Shown here: piece by piece, positions 1 through 4,771 of the stretch | Layout of the letters: every line of letters starts with the position of its first letter | Position numbering within the stretch: position 1 is the first letter of the stretch | DNA from: an uncultured Collinsella sp. | Lineage (GTDB): Bacteria; Actinomycetota; Coriobacteriia; Coriobacteriales; Coriobacteriaceae | Reading direction: 5' to 3' | DNA length: 5,375 nucleotides | Assembly (NCBI GenBank): GCA_900552345.1 | Contig: URZN01000113.1 | Coordinates: 1-5,375 of the forward strand | The notes under the pieces: model-generated | What the model was told of the DNA's origin: nothing | What the model saw: only the letters and a program-made list of their open reading frames with translations | Databases searched by the model: none | Position numbers and translations under genes: made by a program

Positions 1-1023
1 GTTTTGGCAGCGGTAGATGTGAATGGGGTCCAGGCGATATTCGCAGTCCTCGTGGCGCTCGGGCGCAAAGAATACGGCCGAGGCAAACATGGTGTAGGGC
101 ATGGCCGTCTCCTCCCCAAATAAGCTCGCCACGATGTCGGTCTTTCGGTGCGTGTCATAGTAGCGCGCCATACGGACATACACGGCGCACGCCACGTGGC
201 GCAGATCGCGGTGGTGGCTGCGGTCGAGCCGCGAGTTACTTAGGTTGTACGTGGAGAGGGCGTTGATGGCGGCCATGAGTCGCTCCTCGCGCACCTCATC
301 GGGCGGAAGGGGGAGCGTGGGCTCGGAGGTTTTGCGACGCTTAGGGGTCTGGCCGGACGGTGCCGGTGCTGGTACAAGGTCTCGCGCTGCGCGGCGTAGC
401 TCGATAAGGGCGTTATCGAACATGACGGTTTTAGAGTCGCGAAGTAGCTTGGGGTCGAGTCCGTGGAAAACGGCGTAATCCTGCAGCCACACGCGCGCAA
501 ACCGGTCGATGCCGGGCTCGAAGGCGCGATAGACATCCCAAAAGGCCTTGATCTTGTTAAAACCTTCGAGCGGATCATCTATGCCAATGCCGCAAATCAG
601 CTCATAGAGATACAGAAAGGCAAAGGATGTAGACGTTTCCTCGACGGTTCCGCGGCGCACTTGGGCACGCCAGGTAAAGTAGCCGCGCAACTGCCGGTCG
701 CTCATAGCATTGTAGGTGGGAAAGTACGACTTAAAGGTGCCGTTGTAGGGACAGTCGTCCTCAAAGTCGGCCATCAGCAAGCCTTGGCGGTAGAAAAGCT
801 CGGCCTCCGATAGCCAGCGGCCCGCGCCGCCCTTGGGGTCATCCTGCCAGCGCGATATCTCGCGCATCTTGCGGTATTGGTCGGGGAGGAAATTCTGCAT
901 CTGTCGGCCGGTTTTGAGAATCGGCTCGTCTGCGTAGATTTCGTTTGAGAAGCGGGCGGACTGATGGGTCCGGGCCTCGGCCATAATGCGCTCGATGAGC
1001 ATCTTGATGTCCTGGTCGGCCAC
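1..1023 (-). CDS. TerB N-terminal domain protein (3' part outside window)
   Basis: The frame is open from a GTG at 1023 to the window edge, giving 341 residues; the C-terminus is missing. The GTG is preceded six bases upstream by a GGAG-type ribosome binding site, and an in-frame TAG at 1039-1041 rules out an earlier start. Residues about 60-205 match what I know of the TerB_N domain: WLSEAELFYRQGLL (70-83), YFTWRAQVRRG (115-125), SFAFLYLYELICGIG (133-147), and an aromatic-rich segment FWDVYRAFEPGIDRF (161-175) followed by WLQDYAVFHGLD (179-190). A basic, proline-rich linker (about 217-241) leads into a second helical region. No signal peptide or membrane segment is seen, so it is probably cytoplasmic. 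TerB_N proteins are often linked to stress or tellurite-resistance-type modules, but their biochemical role is unclear and no other ter gene is present here. The family call is fairly secure; the function is not. Confidence 0.8.
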   Translation of the reverse strand, partial: MADQDIKMLIERIMAEARTHQSARFSNEIYADEPILKTGRQMQNFLPDQYRKMREISRWQDDPKGGAGRWLSEAELFYRQGLLMADFEDDCPYNGTFKSYFPTYNAMSDRQLRGYFTWRAQVRRGTVEETSTSFAFLYLYELICGIGIDDPLEGFNKIKAFWDVYRAFEPGIDRFARVWLQDYAVFHGLDPKLLRDSKTVMFDNALIELRRAARDLVPAPAPSGQTPKRRKTSEPTLPLPPDEVREERLMAAINALSTYNLSNSRLDRSHHRDLRHVACAVYVRMARYYDTHRKTDIVASLFGEETAMPYTMFASAVFFAPERHEDCEYRLDPIHIYRCQN

Positions 1024-1040
1024 CGCCCTCTCCTCTCCCT

Positions 1041-1070
1041 ATATGGTGTCGGTGACCTCATATCATAGCA
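1041..1070 (-). promoter_or_regulatory. Extended -10 promoter with overlapping dyad, upstream of the TerB_N gene
   Basis: On the minus strand TGCTATGAT forms an extended -10 element (TATGAT at 1062-1067, TG at 1069-1070). No good -35 is visible, as is common for extended -10 promoters. Transcription would begin near 1055, about 32 bases before the GTG start. An imperfect dyad (1041-1063; arms ATATGAGGT and ACACCATAT, 7 of 9 pairs, 5-base spacer) covers the expected start site and touches the -10, which would suit a repressor operator. The regulator is unknown. Confidence 0.45.
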
Positions 1071-1095
1071 CAGCATCAAACAGATGTTCGAGATA

Positions 1096-2058
1096 TCATT
1101 CGCGGATAGATTTTTGGGACATGCCTAGAAATCTACTTTTAGGCAGGCAGTCTTTTGAGCGTTGGCGAAGGGTAGATTTGGGAGACGTGAGGCTAGAGCA
1201 ACTTTGGAACATGTAGTTCGCGTGCGTGACCTTCGAGGTGTCCCAGCCTGTCAGATCAAGCGAGGTGAGTTCGAAACAACCATTGAACATCCTCTGCATG
1301 TTCGTTGTCCTCGAGGTGTCCAGCTTGGCGAAATCGACCGTGGTGAGACCCCAGCAGCCGTTGAGCCAGGACTCCGTTGTCTTTGGCCGGATTCCCTCAT
1401 CGACTGCTGTGACGCTCTTGAGGCTGCTGGCGCCAGCAAAGAGCTTCTTCATGTCCTCGATGCCCGTGGTGACCCTGGTAACCGTGCGGCCGTCGAAGGT
1501 ATCGCCAACGGAGAGGGCCTTGAACCTCTTGTAGAGGCCCGCAGTGTTATCCGAATACCACACGGCGAAGGCCTGCTTCTGCCCGAAGGAGAAGTCGACC
1601 GTGCCGAGCGCGAACGCGCCTCTGGTCGTAGCCTTGAGCGCGTTTGCGTTGTTCTTGGCGTCGAGCTTGCCAACAGACCAGTCCACGGAGGCTGTCTTTC
1701 CCGGGGCGAGGGTTTCGTTGGTCTTGGACAGGGTTGTGGAGCCGTTCTTGTAGGAGAGCCACGCGGACTTGTTGCCGCCCGCCACCGAGGAGCTGGCGGA
1801 CAGGCTGATCGCCTCGTCGTTATTCTGGGACACGGAGACGTCGCCCAGGGAAACCTCCTCCGAGCCCACGTTCCCAATCTTCCATTCGCTCGGAGTGATG
1901 ACCGTGCCGTCGTGCTTTACGAAGCAGGGGACGGTCATAGGCACGGAGACGTTGATCTGAGCCTCGTTCGCGAATGCGAAGGAGGGCGCGGCGGTGAGCG
2001 CCACCGCGAGTGAAAGGGCGCCAAGGAGGGCGCCGAGGAGTCTACCTCTTGTCCCCAT
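1096..2058 (-). CDS. DUF285/BspA-like secreted surface protein, 3'-truncated
   Basis: The frame gives 320 residues from the ATG at 2058. This start is chosen because AGGGGG lies six bases upstream and a clean signal peptide follows: basic MGTRGR, a hydrophobic core, then AFA before NEAQ near residue 30. An in-frame extension to GTG 2142 is better read as a sorting-signal remnant. Residues 34-165 form a beta-rich domain (VPMTVPCFVKHDGTVITPSEWKI) that I associate with coriobacterial surface proteins. Residues 165-200 (AVWYSDNTAGLYKRF, SVGDTFDGRTVT) lead into DUF285 repeats of about 26 residues. Repeat units start near KLFAGASSL (205), WLNGCWGLTTVDF (231), MFNGCFELTSLDL (257) and MFQSCSSLTS (283), with the DTS motif between units. 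Family resemblance stops after residue 292; the last 28 residues are encoded by the adjoining repeat junction. No LPXTG signal or membrane anchor remains, so if expressed it would be secreted rather than wall-anchored. It is probably a decayed or chimeric gene; the ancestral role would be surface binding. Confidence 0.75.
   Translation of the reverse strand: MGTRGRLLGALLGALSLAVALTAAPSFAFANEAQINVSVPMTVPCFVKHDGTVITPSEWKIGNVGSEEVSLGDVSVSQNNDEAISLSASSSVAGGNKSAWLSYKNGSTTLSKTNETLAPGKTASVDWSVGKLDAKNNANALKATTRGAFALGTVDFSFGQKQAFAVWYSDNTAGLYKRFKALSVGDTFDGRTVTRVTTGIEDMKKLFAGASSLKSVTAVDEGIRPKTTESWLNGCWGLTTVDFAKLDTSRTTNMQRMFNGCFELTSLDLTGWDTSKVTHANYMFQSCSSLTSPKSTLRQRSKDCLPKSRFLGMSQKSIRE
1107..1126 (+). repeat. 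Left copy of 20-bp inverted repeat
   Basis: TAGATTTTTGGGACATGCCT matches the reverse complement of 4744-4763 at 19 of 20 positions (T against C at 1122). The similarity ends sharply on both sides. This copy lies inside the anomalous C-terminal tail of the DUF285-type gene, where on the minus strand it encodes GMSQKSI. No target-site duplication is evident next to the two copies. Confidence 0.75.
1123..1188. repeat. Repeat-rich junction replacing the 3' end of the DUF285 gene
   Basis: Three related motifs occur within about 80 bases: TAGATTT at 1107-1113, its inverse AAATCTA at 1129-1135, and TAGATTT again at 1173-1179. The last is followed by GGGAGACGTG, which resembles the GGGACATG of the 20-bp repeat, making an imperfect direct repeat of 66-base period. 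A small hairpin is also possible (GCCTAGAA 1123-1130 with TTTTAGGC 1137-1144, one G-T pair, six-base loop). DUF285 homology ends at 1183, essentially at the edge of this block, so it looks like the recombination scar that truncated the gene. It may be a degenerate miniature element, but there is no known family I can name. Confidence 0.5.
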
Positions 2059-2067
2059 CGGTGTCCC

Positions 2068-2163
2068 CCTCTTCGTGCGTGAAGTTATGTCCAGTCCCAC
2101 CGCGCACGCGGCAGCACCGGCCATCAGGAACGGGACCCACACGGATGGGTCGCCTGTCTGTAA
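2068..2163 (-). pseudogene. Remnant of an LPXTG-type cell-wall sorting signal
   Basis: In the same frame as, and directly upstream of, the DUF285 start, the minus strand reads LQTGDPSVW, then a hydrophobic stretch (VPFLMAGAAACAVGLDI), then basic SRTKR. This is the order of a sortase signal: motif, membrane span, positive tail. No stop separates it from the signal peptide of the next gene, and upstream it continues as unrecognisable sequence to an in-frame TAA near 2239. The DNA just before the motif reads TTACCG-TATTA-CAGACAGGCGAC; without the middle five bases it would encode canonical LPQTGD. A one-base frame change would also give a charged tail ending at a TAG just inside the next gene. 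I infer that a tandem surface-protein gene was deleted, leaving its last codons, which now serve as leader and ribosome binding site region. The alternative is a start at GTG 2142, giving a longer, odd N-terminus. Confidence 0.5.
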
Positions 2164-2170
2164 TACGGTA

Positions 2171-2243
2171 AATAACTCAAGTGTTATTCCACTGTTTTCA
2201 AGGGAAGTACACCCATTACTGTATCCATTAACAAACGGTTATT
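2171..2243 (-). promoter_or_regulatory. Possible promoter and paired operator-like dyads for the DUF285 gene
   Basis: Two similar dyads are seen: AATAAC-N6-GTTATT at 2171-2188 (perfect 6-bp arms) and ATTAAC-N5-GTTATT at 2227-2243 (imperfect). Between them, on the minus strand, TTGTTA (2229-2234) and TGTACT (2206-2211) are separated by 17 bases, each matching four of six consensus positions. If this promoter is real, one dyad overlaps its -35 and the other lies just downstream of the start, a layout that would suit repression by a dimeric regulator. The dyad sequences are certain; the promoter role is a weak inference. Confidence 0.3.
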
Positions 2244-2387
2244 CGCAGATGTCCGATGTCAAATGCACTGAACGGGAAAGATTGGGCTTGGCCGCATCGG
2301 CTCCATTTCTGGGCCATGCGTCCATCGCTGACAGCGGATAATGGGCCGTTGGGCGATACGAACAGGGCGCTTGTTCCCGGTACCATC

Positions 2388-2405
2388 TATCATGATACAT
2401 ATAAT
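2388..2405 (+). promoter_or_regulatory. Putative adhesin promoter -10 and adjacent palindrome
   Basis: A perfect TATAAT lies at 2400-2405, upstream of the adhesin on its strand. A perfect 10-base palindrome, TATCATGATA, lies at 2388-2397 in what would be the spacer, a position where a bound protein would block polymerase. No good -35 sits 16-18 bases upstream; TTGTTC at 2371-2376 is 23 bases away. A promoter here would start near 2412 and give a leader of about 140 bases. Confidence 0.4.
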
Positions 2406-2554
2406 CGCAAAGCTATCGAAAACGGCGCCACCGCGACTGCCGTCGGACACATGCCGCAGCGACCTCGACATCAACCGTCGGTACTCATGGTTGCACCAAG
2501 GCGCGCCAAACGCCGGTTTCAATCCTTTGCGAGCCCCGGGACGAGAGGAACATC

Positions 2555-4288
2555 ATGAGCAAGATACGGAAACTGATAGGTCTTGCCTCAGCGCTCACCT
2601 TTGTCATGGCGATGCTGCCGGCGTTGGCATTTGCCGAGACAACGCAGTACAACCTGTTTGTCAACGGCGAACAATTCGCCAGCGACAACCTCACTATCGC
2701 ATGCGGCGAGGGAACGGCGACGTACGACCCCGACGCGCAAACCCTTACGCTAAACAAAGCGTCTATCACAAACGTACTCGGCTATGGCGGTATCAATTCG
2801 GAACTGACGGGCGATTTGGATATCGTGCTTCAGGGTGAGAACCGTATTACCTTCGATGATAATATGGGCATTATGGCTACGGGGAATATCGAGTTCTCGG
2901 GGTCTGGCAGCCTTACTATCAATGTTGCGGGGGAGACGAGGGACGGCATAAGTGCTGCCGGCAGTGTTTCGGTACGTGGAACGACCCTTATCATTAATGC
3001 CCCGGGCGGCATTGGCATTGCCAGCGACGGTTCGGTTATTGTCGATAACGCGAAGCTCACGTCGCATGCGCTATATGCGGGCGTCGACGCTGTCAATCTC
3101 ACTATCAAAAACAGCAGCGTGGTTGACATTTCGGCGACGGAAAACAACTGCAACGCCGCGTACATTAGCTCCCGCGGCGGCCCTACGGGCGGTAACCTGA
3201 GCATCTCGAATTCTAACGTCGTGGCGAAAAGCCTCTTCCCCGGTCTGTTCGCCGAAGGAAACCTGACGATTGACGGCGGCTCTGCCCAATCGACCTCTAC
3301 CGCCGATGCCGCTCTGTGGACAAGCGGCGATCTGACCATCAAGGGCGGCGCAAAGGTCACGCTCGCCGGCGTATATCCGGCTGGCTGTGCTGGCGATTTT
3401 ACAGTCTGCGCGGCTGAGGTCGATGCCAAGAACACAAGCGTGGATAATATCCCCGCGCTCTCGGATAACCCCGTCATTTACGGTGATTTCGACCTGACGC
3501 ATGCCGTCGCTGTCGATAGCGAAGGCACGGCCATCGATCTCATCGAGCACGATGGCGTCGAGCAGGCCAAGGGCTTCCTGCGCCTCTATAAGAACATCCA
3601 TTTCATCACGGGCGAGAAATCCGTCACCTATAGCTTCCCCTTCACGAAGGTCGTTAAGAATGGCGGCGACATCGCTCCGGGCAAGCAGGAATTTGAGCTT
3701 GAGATTTTCAACGTCGGCGTCGGCCAGATTGAGGATTACACCGACGTGACCGTGACGGCGACCGTCGCCACCAACGGAGCGGGGGAATACGAGGGGCTCC
3801 TCACCATTAAGGGTCCCAAGAGCCAGGTTCGCGACATCACCTGTGAGGGCTTCTGCGTGCGCGAGAAGAATACAGGTGTGGCAAACTGGACGTATTCCGA
3901 TGCTGTCTACCAGATTTTCTGCCATGAGTACACGATTGCGGATGGCGCCCGGTCGGCCACCCAGTCGAGTTACGAAATCTTCCCCGTCAAGCTGGTGGAA
4001 ACCGATAACGGCGCATTCTACGAGAAGACTCAGGACACGCCCGTGACGAGCATGACGTTCGAGAACGTCTATACGGAAAATACGGCACCCGCCGAGGGCG
4101 ATAAACCTGATCCTAACAAAAAGCCTGCTGACACCACGAAGCCTGCCGGAAAGAAAAAGACCACTGCGGGCAAGATTCCCAGCACGGGCGACAGCAACAC
4201 TTCGACTATGGAGTGTGCCGTGCTGCTGACAATCGCAGGCGCGCTGGTTGTTGGGCTTTCGATGAAGAGGCTGCGCTGCGGACGCTAG
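2555..4288 (+). CDS. Sortase-anchored surface adhesin: beta-helix plus pilin-like isopeptide domain
   Basis: This intact gene encodes 577 residues. The ATG at 2555 follows AGAGGA at 2544-2549 and begins a clear signal peptide (MSKIRK, hydrophobic core, LAFA, cleavage near 27). Residues 31-75 form a small beta-rich entry module (YNLFVNGEQF, TATYDPDAQTLTL). Residues about 84-285 are repeated strands of the type GDLTIKGGAKVTL and GNLTIDGGSAQS, typical of a right-handed beta-helix and resembling the Cthe_2159-type carbohydrate-binding family. Residues about 358-508 resemble a Spy0128/FctA-like pilin domain: Lys365 or Lys368 in FTKVVK, Glu437 in CVREKN and Asn504 in FENVY are placed as the Lys-Glu-Asn set of an intramolecular isopeptide bond. 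A Lys/Pro-rich spacer (512-540) leads to the sorting signal IPSTGD (541-546), a hydrophobic span and a basic tail. It is probably wall-anchored with the beta-helix displayed outward; ligand unknown. Seven cysteines in the exported part are unusual for a Gram-positive surface protein. The sortase itself is not in the window. Confidence 0.85.
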   Translation: MSKIRKLIGLASALTFVMAMLPALAFAETTQYNLFVNGEQFASDNLTIACGEGTATYDPDAQTLTLNKASITNVLGYGGINSELTGDLDIVLQGENRITFDDNMGIMATGNIEFSGSGSLTINVAGETRDGISAAGSVSVRGTTLIINAPGGIGIASDGSVIVDNAKLTSHALYAGVDAVNLTIKNSSVVDISATENNCNAAYISSRGGPTGGNLSISNSNVVAKSLFPGLFAEGNLTIDGGSAQSTSTADAALWTSGDLTIKGGAKVTLAGVYPAGCAGDFTVCAAEVDAKNTSVDNIPALSDNPVIYGDFDLTHAVAVDSEGTAIDLIEHDGVEQAKGFLRLYKNIHFITGEKSVTYSFPFTKVVKNGGDIAPGKQEFELEIFNVGVGQIEDYTDVTVTATVATNGAGEYEGLLTIKGPKSQVRDITCEGFCVREKNTGVANWTYSDAVYQIFCHEYTIADGARSATQSSYEIFPVKLVETDNGAFYEKTQDTPVTSMTFENVYTENTAPAEGDKPDPNKKPADTTKPAGKKKTTAGKIPSTGDSNTSTMECAVLLTIAGALVVGLSMKRLRCGR

Positions 4289-4514
4289 GGAAGGGCCTTT
4301 TAAAGGCTAGCCGCCCACTCTGTGCATGATTGCCTAGGGGCAAAGAGGCCCGCTCAACGTGTCTGACGTTGAGCGGGCCTCAACGGTTAATAATGCCCGT
4401 GGTATTTGGTGCGCATTGCGCGCAGACCCCCTCGCTTCTCGCACCGCTTTCCCTCCCGGGATGGTAAAGTTGTTGACCACACAGGAATGCAGGAGCGGAA
4501 AGAGAACTATTGCA
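4289..4514. other. Intergenic region between the adhesin and the LacI pseudogene
   Basis: No gene is seen. Besides the stem-loop at 4345-4381 there is a short self-complementary stretch, GCCTTTTAAAGGC (4295-4307), seven bases after the adhesin stop. Upstream of the pseudogene, GGTAAAGTTGTTGACC and AGGAG near 4488 look like leftovers of its promoter and ribosome binding site, but no clean -35/-10 pair can be assigned. Confidence 0.5.
4345..4381 (+). terminator. Perfect 16-bp stem-loop, probable transcription terminator
   Basis: GAGGCCCGCTCAACGT (4345-4360) pairs perfectly with 4366-4381 around the five-base loop GTCTG. It lies 56 bases after the adhesin stop and before the LacI pseudogene, where a terminator is expected. 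There is no T-run after it on the plus strand (CAACGGTTAATAATG), and only CTTTG after it on the minus strand. It could therefore be a weak terminator, an mRNA 3'-end protecting hairpin, or a dispersed palindromic repeat. Confidence 0.55.
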
Positions 4515-4767
4515 TTGGCTTAAAAGGTGACATTCAAGCAGATTGCCAACGAGGTGGGTCTTTCGCCCTCTTCTGTTTCCCTTGTGCTTAATGACCGGCC
4601 CTGCCGCATCTCGAAATCAAACCGTCGCTGCATTAAAGAAGTTGCGGCGCGAGCATTACGTGCCTAACCAGATTGCCCGCAGCTCGGTGATGCGCGAGTC
4701 AAAGACGCTCGGTCTTATTGTCCCCAACATCGAGAACCTTTTAAGGCGTGTCCCAAAAATCTACTGA
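4515..4767 (+). pseudogene. LacI-family transcriptional repressor, N-terminal fragment with several lesions
   Basis: From GTG 4527 the frame reads TFKQIANEVGLSPSSVSLVL, a LacI-type helix-turn-helix, and on to KEVAA near 4649. There the frame shifts: the continuation EHYVPNQIARSSVMRESKTL then GLIVPNIENL is in the next frame (4651-4740). Family spacing suggests two bases were lost after KEVAA. Upstream, TTG GCT TAA AAG GTG (4515-4529) looks like a degraded start MAKKVTFK, with codon 3 AAA changed to TAA. After ENL, where the sugar-binding domain should begin, the frame enters the 20-bp repeat and ends as LRRVPKIY at TGA 4765-4767. Only about 75 of the usual 330-340 residues remain. The full protein would have been a DNA-binding repressor, usually of sugar-use genes. 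With three lesions it cannot be functional. The identity of the N-terminal fragment is secure. Confidence 0.85.
4744..4763 (-). repeat. Right copy of 20-bp inverted repeat
   Basis: On the minus strand this reads TAGATTTTTGGGACACGCCT, matching the left copy at 1107-1126 at 19 of 20 positions in inverted orientation. It begins four bases after the last LacI-like codon and ends 8 bases before the DUF554 stop codon. In the LacI frame it encodes the terminal RRVPKIY tail. Confidence 0.75.
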
Positions 4768-4771
4768 GGGG

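Larger units (their letters stand above)
2164..2554. other. Divergent intergenic region between two surface-protein genes
   Basis: No convincing gene is seen in this 391-base stretch; the short frames in it have no start context or family resemblance. It holds possible control elements for both neighbours: AT-rich dyads on the left (2171-2188, 2227-2243), a TATAAT box at 2400-2405, and a leader of about 140 bases before the adhesin. The leader contains a partial direct repeat (CCGTCGG plus CATG at 2440-2453 and again at 2475-2489) and small stems such as ACGGC/GCCGT and GGCG/CGCC. The block at 2244-2340 shows nothing I can name. Confidence 0.6.
1107..4763. other. Candidate surface-protein cassette bounded by inverted repeats
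   Basis: The two 20-bp copies at 1107-1126 and 4744-4763 face each other as terminal inverted repeats with TAGATTT on the outside. Between them lie the truncated DUF285 protein, a sorting-signal remnant, the intact adhesin and a LacI pseudogene. Outside lie the TerB_N promoter and gene on the left and the DUF554 stop codon, 8 bases from the right copy. The innermost genes at both edges are broken at the repeat, and the outer genes are not. This is seen in the sequence. That the block moves, is exchanged or inverts is inference; no transposase, integrase or target duplication is present. Confidence 0.35.

Noticed and set aside
463..1079. Short frames on both strands at the left end (463-813 plus, 774-1079 minus)
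   Set aside because: They are shadows of the continuous TerB_N frame, which is open from 1023 to the window edge and has clear family motifs.
1162..2013. 283-residue plus-strand open frame
   Set aside because: It lies antisense to the DUF285 gene, is Arg/Gly/Glu-rich without recognisable domains, and is best explained as a GC-rich shadow frame.
2059..2142. N-terminal extension of the DUF285 protein to GTG 2142
   Set aside because: It puts a sorting-signal hydrophobic segment before a complete signal peptide; the ATG at 2058 has a well-placed ribosome binding site.
2256..2838. Short plus-strand frames in and after the divergent intergenic region
   Set aside because: They have no ribosome binding site and no family resemblance, and the longer ones overlap the adhesin start in another frame.
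3071..3925. 284-residue minus-strand open frame, and a 215-residue one at 2830-3477
   Set aside because: Both are antisense to the adhesin, which has a signal peptide, domains and sorting signal; the antisense products show no family features.
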